Under the pieces are notes generated by a model. It was not told the origin of the DNA, did not search any database, and was given only the letters and a program-made list of their open reading frames with translations. Shown in pieces: positions 52,705-61,254 of a stretch of DNA of 64,000 bases. The first letter of the stretch is position 1. Each line of letters begins with the position of its first letter. Source of the DNA: a bacterium (GTDB taxonomy: Bacteria > Armatimonadota > Abditibacteriia > Abditibacteriales > Abditibacteriaceae). The position numbers were made by a program, and so were the translations under genes. Where the stretch lies: contig SDZD01000006.1 of NCBI GenBank assembly GCA_004172935.1, positions 1 to 64,000 of the forward strand, read 5' to 3'.

Positions 52705-55287
52705 ATGACCGGAAACGACTTACGTTCTAAATATCTTCAATTCTTCGAGTCCAAAGGTTCGCTTGTTATTCCTTCGGGTTCGCTCATCCCCACCGACCCG
52801 ACCACGCTGCTCACCAGCGCCGGAATGCAGCCGCTCGTGCCCTACTTCAAGGGCGAAGAAACACCTCCCTCCACTCGTTTGGCTTCCTGCCAGAAGAGCT
52901 GCCGCGCCGACGACATCGAACAGGTCGGCGTGACATGGCGCCATGCTTCGTTCTTTGAAATGCTCGGCAACTTCTCGTTTGGCGACTACTTCAAGCGCGA
53001 AGCCATCGTGTGGGGCTGGGAATTCCTCACCAAAGACCTTGGCATCGACCCTAATGTGTTGTGGGTCAGCGTTTACCACGAGGACACCGAAGCACCCGAA
53101 ATTTGGAAAAAGGACGTTGGCCTTTCCGACGACCGTATCTATCGCTTCGGTAAAAAAGACAACTGGTGGGGGCCTGTCGGCAAATCCGGCCCTTGCGGTC
53201 CCGACTCGGAAATCTTCTTCGACCGTGGCGCGCGCTACGACACCGGCGACCCCGAAATGGATCGTCCCGGTGGCGATGGCGACCGTTACGGCGAAATCTG
53301 GAACCTCGTCTTCCAGCAGTACAACCAACAGGAATCGGGCGAATTGCTGCCACTTCCTGCCCCCGGCATCGACACCGGTATGGGCTTGGAGCGCACCGCT
53401 GCCATTTTGCAGGGCGTCGATACCATCCACCACACCGACTTGTTCGCGCCGCTCATCAACGCAATTTTCGCGGCCAAACAGGGCGGCGAGTTGCCGTTTT
53501 CGCTGGCAACCCCGTTGCTCGATCCGCAAGACCCCACTAGCAAGCCCGTGCGTATCATCGCCGACCACGTGCGCTCGGCTATTTTCCTGATCGGCGACGG
53601 CGTCATTCCCGGCTCGAACGGGCGCGACTACATGTTGCGCCGCTTCATCCGCCGCGCCTATCTGACGGGCCGCGCGCTCGGAATCACCGACCCTTACTTG
53701 TATCGCTTGGTGCCCATCGTTCAGAAGTCCTACGGCGACATTTACCCCGAACTCATCGAGCGCGGCGACATCATCACCAACTTCATCAAGAGCGAAGAGG
53801 AAAAATTCGAGACCACGCTCGATTCGGGCATGGGTCGCCTCGAAGACATGATCGCTGATGCCAAGTCGAAGAACCAGAACACCATTTCGGGCCGCGAAGT
53901 GTTCGACCTGTATCAGTCGAAAGGCTTCCCCCCTGAACTGACTCAGGACTTGTTGGAGCAGGAAGGCTTGAGCTACGACAACGAATCGTTCGTGAACGCG
54001 CGCGAGAAGCACGAGAGCGTTTCCGGTGCGGCTGTTGGCGAATACGGCAAGAAAACCTTCGGCGATTTGGCTACCGAATTCTTGGGCTACGATTCGCTCG
54101 AAGCCGACGCCACCATTCTGGCAGTTCAAGGCGATAAGGTCGTTCTCGACCGCACCCCGTTCTACGGCGAAAGCGGCGGTCAGGTCGGCGACACAGGTGA
54201 ACTGGTGGCCGATGGCGTCGTGGCGCGTGTTCTCGACACGCAAAAAGACGGCAAGGCATGGGTTCACACAGTCGAACTCGTCGAAGGCGAATTGAAAGAA
54301 GGCCAGACGGTTTCGGCCCGCGTCAATGGCGAGCGTCGCCGCGCTGTTGAGCGCGCCCACTCGACTACTCACTTGCTGCACGCCGCGCTTCGTAAGCACC
54401 TCGGCACCCATGTCCAGCAGAAGGGTTCGTTGGTTCGCGACGACTTCTTGCGCTTCGACTTCGTTCACTTCGCGCCGCTCACCGACGAGGAAAAAGCCAA
54501 CGTCGAGCAGACGGTAAACGAAGAAATCCTCAAGTCGTTGCCTATCGACATCGCCGAGAAAACCCTCGCCGAAGCGCGCGCTATGGGCGCGATGGCTTTG
54601 TTCGGCGAGAAATACGGCGATGTGGTTCGTACCGTCAAAATGGGCGACTTCTCGCTCGAATTGTGCGGCGGCACCCACTTGCCCTCCACCAGTGCAGCGG
54701 GCGTCTTCCGCATTGCCAGCGAAGGCGGCGTCGCGGCTAACGTGCGCCGTATCGAGGGCCTAACCGGCTTTGCCGCTCTCGAACAGGAGCGCAAAACCCA
54801 GCAGGCTTTGCGCGACGTGGCGCAAGAATTGGGTGCTCGTCCCGAAAACGCCCTGCAATCGGCTACCAAACTCAGCAACCGCGTTAAGGAGTTGGAGAAG
54901 CAGTTGGCTCAGGCTCAGCGTCAGCTTTCCAGTGGCGCCAGCGACGAACTGCTCAGCACCGCGATTGAAGTGAAAGGTTTCAAATTTGTGGCGGGCCGCG
55001 CTGCTCAAGGGGTTAGCGGCGATGCTCTTCGCGAATCGGTTGACCAACTCGCGCAAAAGCTCGATGGTGTCGCAGTCCTCGTCTCCGAAGAGGGTGGCAA
55101 AATCACCTGGGCCGTCAAGGCCACCAAATCGGCGGTCGAGAAGGGGGCGCATTCGGGTAACTTGGTCAAGCAGTTGGCGCAAATCACAGGCGGCAATGGT
55201 GGCGGACGCCCCGACTTCGCGCAAGCGGGCGGCAAAGATGCTTCGAAAATCGACGAAGCTCTCGCCAAAGCCAAAGACCTGGTGTGA
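52705..55287 (+). CDS. alaS: Alanyl-tRNA synthetase
   Basis: An 860-residue class II synthetase, normal length. Catalytic domain: RSKYLQFFESKGSLVIPSGS, LTSAGMQPLVPYFKG and the R-H-x-F-like segment WRHASFFEMLGNFSFGDYFK. The editing domain has HSTTHLLHAALRKHLG (H-x3-H) and LCGGTHLPSTSAAG (C-x3-H), which remove mischarged Ser or Gly. The C-terminal DHHA1 module ends GGNGGGRPDFAQAGGKD. Strong codon bias. A terminator follows directly. Confidence 0.98.
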   Translation: MTGNDLRSKYLQFFESKGSLVIPSGSLIPTDPTTLLTSAGMQPLVPYFKGEETPPSTRLASCQKSCRADDIEQVGVTWRHASFFEMLGNFSFGDYFKREAIVWGWEFLTKDLGIDPNVLWVSVYHEDTEAPEIWKKDVGLSDDRIYRFGKKDNWWGPVGKSGPCGPDSEIFFDRGARYDTGDPEMDRPGGDGDRYGEIWNLVFQQYNQQESGELLPLPAPGIDTGMGLERTAAILQGVDTIHHTDLFAPLINAIFAAKQGGELPFSLATPLLDPQDPTSKPVRIIADHVRSAIFLIGDGVIPGSNGRDYMLRRFIRRAYLTGRALGITDPYLYRLVPIVQKSYGDIYPELIERGDIITNFIKSEEEKFETTLDSGMGRLEDMIADAKSKNQNTISGREVFDLYQSKGFPPELTQDLLEQEGLSYDNESFVNAREKHESVSGAAVGEYGKKTFGDLATEFLGYDSLEADATILAVQGDKVVLDRTPFYGESGGQVGDTGELVADGVVARVLDTQKDGKAWVHTVELVEGELKEGQTVSARVNGERRRAVERAHSTTHLLHAALRKHLGTHVQQKGSLVRDDFLRFDFVHFAPLTDEEKANVEQTVNEEILKSLPIDIAEKTLAEARAMGAMALFGEKYGDVVRTVKMGDFSLELCGGTHLPSTSAAGVFRIASEGGVAANVRRIEGLTGFAALEQERKTQQALRDVAQELGARPENALQSATKLSNRVKELEKQLAQAQRQLSSGASDELLSTAIEVKGFKFVAGRAAQGVSGDALRESVDQLAQKLDGVAVLVSEEGGKITWAVKATKSAVEKGAHSGNLVKQLAQITGGNGGGRPDFAQAGGKDASKIDEALAKAKDLV

Positions 55288-55297
55288 GATTGAATTG

Positions 55298-55334
55298 AAA
55301 AAGCGCAGGCGAGATTATCGCCTGCGCTTTTTTT
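55298..55334 (+). terminator. alaS terminator
   Basis: AAAAAGCGCAGGCGA (55298-55312), loop GATTA, TCGCCTGCGCTTTTTTT (55318-55334). Textbook rho-independent terminator. Confidence 0.95.
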
Positions 55335-55362
55335 GTAAGTTGCCCCTCTTCCAAAATCCCCC

Positions 55363-55995
55363 ATGAAAAAGAGACCGTTGCGACTTCTGTCATTGTTCGT
55401 GCTGTGCGTCCTCGGTTTTTCAACGGCCTCCTACTGTGAGAAGAATCTGGCGACGTATTCTGTGACGGACGATGCCATGTCTCCCTCCTACGCCGTCGAT
55501 TCACAGGTGTTGGCCTGGACGCACGCCTACGATTCGGCATCGCCCCAGCGGGGCGACGTTGTACTAGTCGAATTGCCAATTTCACAGTTGGGAATCTGGC
55601 GCGCGAAAGGTACAAAAACTCTTGTGAGGCGCATCATAGGCGTTCCCGGTGACCGCATCGAATTCAAGCGTGGTGTGCTGACTGTCAACGGGCGCGTGCA
55701 AAGCGAACCGTTCGCCAAATGGATTTTTACTCCCGCTTACGATTTAAAGATTGTAGATGGCAAGGTTTATACGGGGGATTTGGGTTGGTGGAGTCTTAGT
55801 TATGGTTTGTTGGGAAAGGGGAAACAAAGACATGTGGTTCGGGCGGCGACACAACCTATTCCGCCCAATCACTTTCTAATTTTGGGTGATAATCGCCACA
55901 ATTCACAGGACTCCGTGGGGCTGGGTCTGCTCCCTCGTTCAGTTTTTAAAGGCCGAGTTCTGATGGGAGGAGTACCCAAAATTCAAATCTTCTGA
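55363..55995 (+). CDS. Signal peptidase I-like (S26) protein with both catalytic dyad positions replaced
   Basis: A 210-residue S26-fold protein with an N-terminal hydrophobic segment that looks more like a signal peptide than an anchor. In S26 enzymes the catalytic Ser lies in S-G-S-M-x-P-T; here the text reads TDDAMSPSYAVD, so Ala38 occupies that place. The catalytic Lys normally lies in Y-V-K-R-V-I-G-L-P-G-D; here it is LVRRIIGVPGD, so Arg89 is found. Box E (LGDNRHNSQDS) is intact. The fold is thus conserved and the dyad lost, suggesting a non-proteolytic or substrate-binding role. A second S26 homologue lies 750 bases downstream. The usual product label would be signal peptidase I, which I doubt. 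Confidence 0.8.
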   Translation: MKKRPLRLLSLFVLCVLGFSTASYCEKNLATYSVTDDAMSPSYAVDSQVLAWTHAYDSASPQRGDVVLVELPISQLGIWRAKGTKTLVRRIIGVPGDRIEFKRGVLTVNGRVQSEPFAKWIFTPAYDLKIVDGKVYTGDLGWWSLSYGLLGKGKQRHVVRAATQPIPPNHFLILGDNRHNSQDSVGLGLLPRSVFKGRVLMGGVPKIQIF

Positions 55996-56012
55996 ACACA
56001 TGAGAATCCGCA

Positions 56013-56060
56013 TTTTTGCGAGAAAGGCAAGGAGAAATCTCCTGACCTTCCCCGCAAAAA
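56013..56060. terminator. Bidirectional terminator, nested hairpin
   Basis: Outer arms TTTTTGCG (56013-56020) and CGCAAAAA (56053-56060), inner AGGAG AAAT CTCCT. It lies between the S26-like gene and the convergent barrel-protein gene. Confidence 0.75.
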
Positions 56061-56100
56061 TTGAAGACTGTATTCTCTCACGTTCTTTTGATTGGAATTC

Positions 56101-56670
56101 CTAGAACCGCACGCCCGCGCTAACTTCAAAATGCGACAAATCGAAGCCACGCACTTTCGAAATCTGGAAATAGCGCGCCTCCACGTTGAAGCGGTTGCCA
56201 AAGTTGTAGCCTGCGAAGGCGCTGGCTCCGGCGGCCAGCTCGAATTTGCCGCCCAGATTGGCGGTTTCGATTTTGGTGTAAGCGGGCACCGCATTCACGC
56301 TGGCACCGATGTAAGGCTGGTTTTTCTTCTCGCTTAGTCCCAACACATAGCTTGCGCCGATGGGGAGAAAAATGAGTGTGTTACCATTCGAGCGCGAAAA
56401 GTTCACGCCGAAATCGGGGCGCCAGTTGCCGTGTCTGGTGGCGGCGCGAATGGCGCCAAAAGCGGGCGAAATCGAGATGCCGTTGCCGCCGAAGGTGTCG
56501 CCCGTCGCGCTCGAATTGAATTTAAAGAAGCCGACCTGCACACCGGGACGAAAGCGATTGCTGCTTTTGTTAGGGGTATCAATGGGCGGCGCGGGGGTAG
56601 GCGTGGTTTCTTGAGCGAGTGCGGGAAGCGATAGGGCGAGTAGGGCGCCCAAAGAAAGACAAAACTTCAT
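56101..56670 (-). CDS. Small outer-membrane-type beta-barrel protein
   Basis: The start is MKFCLSLGALLALSLPALAQ (56670), a clean signal peptide cleaved after LAQ or nearby; upstream codons are not conserved-looking. The 189-residue protein has a short proline/threonine linker and then about eight amphipathic strands (RPGVQVGFFKFNSS, GISISPAFGAIRAA, NTLIFLPIGASYVLG, QPYIGASVNAVPAY, KFELAAGASAFAGYNFG, RFNVEARYFQIS), ending FEVSAGVRF with the terminal Phe recognised by BAM. This matches OmpW/OmpA-like barrels. It supports a diderm host. It sits between two degenerate signal-peptidase-like genes. Confidence 0.82.
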   Translation of the reverse strand: MKFCLSLGALLALSLPALAQETTPTPAPPIDTPNKSSNRFRPGVQVGFFKFNSSATGDTFGGNGISISPAFGAIRAATRHGNWRPDFGVNFSRSNGNTLIFLPIGASYVLGLSEKKNQPYIGASVNAVPAYTKIETANLGGKFELAAGASAFAGYNFGNRFNVEARYFQISKVRGFDLSHFEVSAGVRF

Positions 56671-56749
56671 CGCGGCATAGCTTAGCGCCCGCGACTTGCC
56701 ACGCACAGAGTAGTGGGGCTATGATTTCTCCAGTCCAATCTCTACTCCT

Positions 56750-57397
56750 ATGAAAATTTCCGTTTCCCTCTTTGCAGCGCTCGTTTTGGTGGCTCCACTG
56801 GCCTCTGCTCAGGAAAAGCCGCGTATTCAGGCTTACTACATCCCCTCTGGTTCGATGGAGCCGACGCTCAATGTCAATGACCGAGTTCTAACCTCAACTC
56901 TGCCCTATCAAAAGGGCAATCCAAAACATGGCGAACTGGTTATCACCGAACTACGCACAGCCGAAGTCGCGCCCTGGGCGGATGATAAATCAAAGACGGT
57001 AGAATTCGTGATGCGCGTCGTCGCCGTGCCGGGAGATCGGGTAGAAATCGTCAAGCGGGTTCTCTGGCTGAACGGCAAAGCTCAAAAAGAACCATTCACG
57101 AAATGGGAAAGTTTCTATAGCTACGACATGAAAGTGGTTAAGGGGCTGGTGTATTCGCGTGAGTACACCCAAGATGGTTTGCCCGGATATTGGACTCGTC
57201 GAGGAGAAATCATTCCCGAAAAACAACAGTCCACCATTACGCGAGCCAAATCTGAGGTGCTACCTGCCCGTAAATATCTCATGCTGGGCGACCACCGCAG
57301 CAACTCGAACGATTCGCATGTTTTTGGGTTAGTTGACCGAGCCGTTCTCAAGGCCAAAGTCACGATGCGAATGTTTCCTTCCCCACGCACTTTTTAA
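56750..57397 (+). CDS. Signal peptidase I-like (S26) protein with catalytic Ser but no Lys
   Basis: A 215-residue secreted S26-fold protein with a cleavable-looking signal (ALVLVAPLASAQ). The serine box is intact: YYIPSGSMEPTL, Ser35. The lysine box reads FVMRVVAVPGD, so Met88 replaces the general base. The later box is LGDHRSNSNDSHVFG, with His for Asn. Eukaryotic/archaeal-type enzymes use His in place of Lys, but neither is present here. The protein probably cannot cleave by the bacterial mechanism. It is a paralogue of the gene at 55363, but the two have lost different residues. True signal peptidase must be elsewhere. Confidence 0.8.
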   Translation: MKISVSLFAALVLVAPLASAQEKPRIQAYYIPSGSMEPTLNVNDRVLTSTLPYQKGNPKHGELVITELRTAEVAPWADDKSKTVEFVMRVVAVPGDRVEIVKRVLWLNGKAQKEPFTKWESFYSYDMKVVKGLVYSREYTQDGLPGYWTRRGEIIPEKQQSTITRAKSEVLPARKYLMLGDHRSNSNDSHVFGLVDRAVLKAKVTMRMFPSPRTF

Positions 57398-57539
57398 ATT
57401 TGCGTTATCCCCACTTGTTATAGCTCGAATAACGCGCTATCATTTCCCGGTCGCTTCTTCGACTCGAATTTTTGGCCCCCACATCCGAAATCTCGCCTCG
57501 ACCCCCGAAAAATCTATGCGACAAGGATAATAACCCCAA

Positions 57540-58574
57540 GTGCTACGAAAGTTAGCTTCGGTTCAGCGCGTCTTGTCGCTCGAACCCATCCCCAATGCGG
57601 ATGCCATTGTGTTGGCCCGCATCAACGGTTGGCAATGCATCGTGAAAAAGACAGATTTCGAGGTCGGCGACCTCGGCGTTTTCTTTGAGATCGACTCCAT
57701 TCCTCCCGATATTGCTGAGTTCGCCTTCCTGTGGACTTCGCGCAACGCTGTCCCCGGCGAACCCGTCGTGCGGCCCGCCAAATTCAGGATTCGCACCATG
57801 AAAATGCGCGGCGCTCTGTCGCAAGGCTTGCTCATGCCTCTCTCCTTCTTCGCCCTCGGCGAAGTGGCGGAAGGCGATGACCTAACGGAATCTCTGGGCG
57901 TCGAGAAGTACGAAATCCCCGTTTTCGTATGGAGCGGCCCTCAGATCGCGCGCGGCCCCTTTCCCTCGTGGCTGCGTAAAACCGATGAGATGCGCATACA
58001 AAGCGTGCCCGAAGTGCTGGACGAAATTCGCGGTTTGCCCTACGTCTGCACTCTCAAATACGACGGCACCTCGGCGACCTTCACCCGCAGTCCTCTCGAC
58101 GGCGAGTTTCATGTCTGCTCGCGTAACCTGTCGCTACTCGATGGCGATAACGCCTACTGGCGTCTGGCGCGCGAACTCGATTTGGCGCGTGTCACCGAAG
58201 AGTCAGGCATCACCATTCAGGGCGAACTGTGCGGCCCCGGCATCCAGAAGAACCATCTGGGGCTTAAAAAGGAGCAACTGTTCGTCTTCAACGCCTACAG
58301 CTTCGAGGGGAGGCGTTATCTGAACGACCGTGAAATGCGCGAATTCTGCGCGCGCTATGGCCTCACGCCTGTCGATGTTGTCGAGCGCGGCGAAGCCTTC
58401 GCTCACACGCAGGAATCGTTGCTCTCACTCGCCGAAGGCTTGTACCCCAACACGCGCAACGAGCGTGAAGGCGTCGTCATACGTCCCGAAAACGAAACTT
58501 ACTCGCCCATTCTGGGCGGGCGCCTCAGCTTTAAAGCGGTTTCCAATCGCTACCTGCTCAAAGAAGGCGACTAA
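57540..58574 (+). CDS. RNA ligase, DraRnl (DRB0094) / Rnl5-like
   Basis: A 344-residue ATP-dependent RNA ligase, starting with GTG (MLRKLASVQRVLSLEPIPNAD). The N-terminal 115 residues form the OB-like domain of this family. The nucleotidyltransferase domain has motif I TLKYDGTSAT with Lys173 (site of adenylation), motif Ia CSRNLSL, motif III TIQGELCGPGIQKN, IIIa LFVFNAYS, IV REGVVIRPE and V LSFKAVSNRYL. The Deinococcus radiodurans member seals nicks with a 3'-OH ribonucleotide at the break. Complete and apparently monocistronic. Its biological role is unknown even in Deinococcus. Confidence 0.9.
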   Translation: MLRKLASVQRVLSLEPIPNADAIVLARINGWQCIVKKTDFEVGDLGVFFEIDSIPPDIAEFAFLWTSRNAVPGEPVVRPAKFRIRTMKMRGALSQGLLMPLSFFALGEVAEGDDLTESLGVEKYEIPVFVWSGPQIARGPFPSWLRKTDEMRIQSVPEVLDEIRGLPYVCTLKYDGTSATFTRSPLDGEFHVCSRNLSLLDGDNAYWRLARELDLARVTEESGITIQGELCGPGIQKNHLGLKKEQLFVFNAYSFEGRRYLNDREMREFCARYGLTPVDVVERGEAFAHTQESLLSLAEGLYPNTRNEREGVVIRPENETYSPILGGRLSFKAVSNRYLLKEGD

Positions 58575-58781
58575 AAAGCGCGGCCCGATTATCTCCTTTC
58601 TGGCTTACAGTGAGGGGGTAATTGGGCTTCGCTGATTTCCCCTTTCCAGCTGCGTGTCTAGTTTTTCTCCTCCAATTCTTAAATTTCCTCTGAGCGTTTT
58701 TTAAGAAACAAGCCACAACTTCACCGTTCGGCCGTGTCCTTGTCAAACAGTTGGGGCGTTAGGGAAGTCTGAGAGAACGTT

Positions 58782-59432
58782 ATGCAACCAGAACTGAACA
58801 AGAAGAGATTTGGCTTCACATTGATAGAGTTGTTGGTAGTTATCGCTATCATCGCAATTCTGGCGGCGATTCTGTTCCCGGCGTTTTCCAGGGCACGCGA
58901 GAACGCGCGCCGTGCTTCCTGCCAGTCCAACCTCAAGCAAATCGCCCTTGGCATTCAGCAGTACACGCAGGATTACGACGAGCGTTTTCCTGTCGTCGAT
59001 GCTGCTACTGGCTTCGCGGGCAACCCAGGTTGGGCCTTCGCCACACAGCCCTATTTGAAGAGCGAACAGATCTTCCAATGCCCCAGCGATTCGGGAGTCA
59101 ACCCTGTCGGAGTCGATTTGCCAACGCGCGCTTTGAGCGCGGGCTTCTCCGATTATCTCATCAACTACAACCTCGGCGGCCAAAGCTCGGCGGTTCTCCA
59201 ATACACGACGAACACCGTCATGAACGCCGAAGGCTCAGGCGGCAACGCTAACTTCAACGCACAGCGTCAACCCGCCGCTGGCTCGGCCCGCCATCTGGAG
59301 GGCGCCAATTACTCCTTCGCCGATGGTCACGTGAAGTGGTATCGCCCCGAAGTGATTTTGCCCGGTAACATCGGATGTAATGGTGATGTCAACGCACCCA
59401 ACGGCTCGAATACAACCTACTGCACCTTCTAA
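58782..59432 (+). CDS. Pseudopilin-like protein with H-x9-DG motif (DUF1559-like), copy C
   Basis: A 216-residue relative of the pair at 14-16 kb, starting [20 protein letters not shown] with the canonical Gly before Phe. It shares [22 protein letters not shown] and ends [13 protein letters not shown] (H-x9-DG), but the head domain differs. The start is ATG 58782, with weak GAGAACG upstream. It is followed after five bases by a gene for a secreted low-complexity protein, probably in the same operon. The promoter region lacks the conserved blocks seen before the other two copies. Confidence 0.9.
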   Translation: MQPELNKKRFGFTLIELLVVIAIIAILAAILFPAFSRARENARRASCQSNLKQIALGIQQYTQDYDERFPVVDAATGFAGNPGWAFATQPYLKSEQIFQCPSDSGVNPVGVDLPTRALSAGFSDYLINYNLGGQSSAVLQYTTNTVMNAEGSGGNANFNAQRQPAAGSARHLEGANYSFADGHVKWYRPEVILPGNIGCNGDVNAPNGSNTTYCTF

Positions 59433-59437
59433 TCGCC

Positions 59438-60232
59438 ATGAAACACACCATCGCTTTTTCACTGGGAGTCGCGCTATTGGGCGCCACTCTGGGGACAGCT
59501 CATGCGCAACGCGCGCCCATCGAACGCTCTGATCGGCGTGCCCAACGCCAACAGGCCATGCAGAACATGACGCCCGAACAGCGCGCCCAATTCGCCCAGA
59601 ACCAACGACAACAGCGCCTCAATGCAGCCACTCCCGAACAAAGGGCGCGCATGGAAGCCCAACGCGCCAACCGCCAGAATAATGGCACTGGTACGGGCAC
59701 CCAAAACGGTGCAACTGGGGCCGGAACCACGGGGACACGCAATGGTGGCACCCGTAATGGCAGCCAGAGTAACGACACCGCGACCATGACCGATGCCCAG
59801 CGTGAAACCGCGATGCGTGCCTTGATGACTTCGGTGGGCATTACCGACAAGGCGCAGCAAGACCCGATTGTAACTTTCGTTTTCGCTCAGGTCAAAGCCC
59901 GCGAGCCAGTGCTAAAGATTGCCCGCGAAGTTGCCACCTCGTTGCAAGACGGCAAAAGCACGCCCGACCAGATCAAAGTTAAGTGGACTTCCTATCAGAG
60001 TGCCCTCGACACTGACAAAACCCGCTTCGAGAAAGAGTTGGCCACTCTCGACGCAAAAATCGGTTGGTCGAAAGACGCCCGCTTGCAATCGTTCCTGTCG
60101 TTTGTGGGCGTGCTGAACCCCGATGTCGCGCTCATTGGCGGTTCTCAGGCCATTTTCACCGACCCTAAAAAGGTGCTTCCCGTTTCCACTACACCGCCAC
60201 AAAACGCGGCTAATTCACCTCGAAAAAATTAG
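59438..60232 (+). CDS. Secreted protein with a repeated TPEQRA segment, unknown function
   Basis: A 264-residue protein with a signal peptide (MKHTIAFSLGVALLGATLGTAHAQ). Residues 25-75 are rich in Gln and Arg with an internal repeat, MTPEQRAQFAQNQRQQRL and ATPEQRARMEAQRANRQ. A Gly/Thr/Asn linker (about 75-110) follows, then a helical C-terminal domain of about 120 residues (TMTDAQRETAMRALMTSVGI...). The N-terminal part resembles Spy/CpxP-like periplasmic helices only in composition. Five bases after the pseudopilin gene, so co-expressed; it may be a partner of it. Not recognised. Confidence 0.75.
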   Translation: MKHTIAFSLGVALLGATLGTAHAQRAPIERSDRRAQRQQAMQNMTPEQRAQFAQNQRQQRLNAATPEQRARMEAQRANRQNNGTGTGTQNGATGAGTTGTRNGGTRNGSQSNDTATMTDAQRETAMRALMTSVGITDKAQQDPIVTFVFAQVKAREPVLKIAREVATSLQDGKSTPDQIKVKWTSYQSALDTDKTRFEKELATLDAKIGWSKDARLQSFLSFVGVLNPDVALIGGSQAIFTDPKKVLPVSTTPPQNAANSPRKN

Positions 60233-60310
60233 CGCATAATGGGGCGGTCCCATGCTTTGGGGTTGGCCCCTTTTGCCTTTTGTGACAAGTTCGCGCCAAA
60301 CTAAGGCGGT

Positions 60311-61135
60311 ATGTCAACCTCCCTCCAATTGGCAGCGCGTGCGATACACGACGCGCAATATCTGTTGTTCACGGCTGGCGCCGGAATGGGCGTCGATTCG
60401 GGGCTGCCCGATTTTCGCGGCACCGAAGGCTTCTGGCGAGCCTACCCACCGTTCCAACGCCTCGGCCTCCAGTTTCAGGAAGTCGCCAACCCACGCTGGT
60501 TCATCTCCGACCCGCAACTGGCGTGGGGCTTCTACGGTCACCGCTACAATTTGTACCGCGCCACCACCCCGCACGCCGGTTTCGCCATCCTCAAACGCTG
60601 GGCCGACGCGAAAGACGCCCGCGTCTTCACCTCGAATGTCGATGGTCACTTCCAACGCAGCGGCTTCTCGGAAGAGCAGGTCTGCGAAGTCCACGGCTCG
60701 CTGCTGCACTTGCAGTGCGTGCGCCCCTGTTCTAATGCCATCTGGGACGCGGGTAATTTGAAAATCGACATCGACGAAACCACTTTCCGCACCAGAGGCG
60801 AGCTGCCCAAATGCCCTAACTGTGGTGGACTCGCTCGCCCCAACGTCCTCATGTTTGGCGACTCGAAATGGCGCTCCGAACGCAGCGACGAGCAACTCAA
60901 CGCACTCGATGCATGGGCTGGCAACATCCCGCCGCGCCAATTGGCTGTGATCGAAATGGGGGCGGGCAATGCCGTTCCCACGGTGCGTCACTTCAGCGAA
61001 AGCATGAAGAGCCAGGGCGCGACTTTAATTCGCATCAACGTGCGCGAATCTTTCGGCCCAGCCGGAACCATTTCAATCGACCTTGGTGCCAAAGAAGCCC
61101 TGCAATCCATTGATGAACTCCTGAATACGGGATAG
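60311..61135 (+). CDS. SIR2-family NAD-dependent protein deacylase
   Basis: A 274-residue sirtuin. The NAD loop is FTAGAGMGVDSGLPDFRG, followed by EGFWRAYPPF; the catalytic His is in FTSNVDGHFQRSGF...CEVHGSLLHLQC, and the four zinc Cys are in LQCVRPC and CPNCGG. PNVLMFGDS follows. It removes acyl groups from protein lysines using NAD+. Complete, cytoplasmic, apparently alone. The start is ATG 60311. Confidence 0.92.
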   Translation: MSTSLQLAARAIHDAQYLLFTAGAGMGVDSGLPDFRGTEGFWRAYPPFQRLGLQFQEVANPRWFISDPQLAWGFYGHRYNLYRATTPHAGFAILKRWADAKDARVFTSNVDGHFQRSGFSEEQVCEVHGSLLHLQCVRPCSNAIWDAGNLKIDIDETTFRTRGELPKCPNCGGLARPNVLMFGDSKWRSERSDEQLNALDAWAGNIPPRQLAVIEMGAGNAVPTVRHFSESMKSQGATLIRINVRESFGPAGTISIDLGAKEALQSIDELLNTG

Positions 61136-61155
61136 TTGCCGCTTTCTCCTCTTTT

Positions 61156-61196
61156 CATGAATTTGAATCTCGCGAGGTTCAAATTCATGACTTTTA
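61156..61196. promoter_or_regulatory. Perfect inverted repeat: sirtuin terminator or MFS operator
   Basis: CATGAATTTGAA (61156-61167) and TTCAAATTCATG (61178-61189) with a 10-base loop TCTCGCGAGG that can itself pair. CTTTTAG follows. It is 21 bases after the sirtuin stop and 66 before the MFS start. Confidence 0.5.
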
Positions 61197-61254
61197 GTGC
61201 CATATCAATAAAGGCGTAGGCCGGGTGATGCCATGCACTAACACTATTTAGTAC

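Noticed and set aside
52720-54678. 652-codon reverse-strand open frame opposite alaS
   Set aside because: It lies fully within the alaS gene, and its translation has no recognisable motif; the biased codons of alaS keep the opposite frame open.
55363-57397. Ordinary signal peptidase I gene pair
   Set aside because: The catalytic Lys is missing in both and the Ser in one, so the standard label would mislead.
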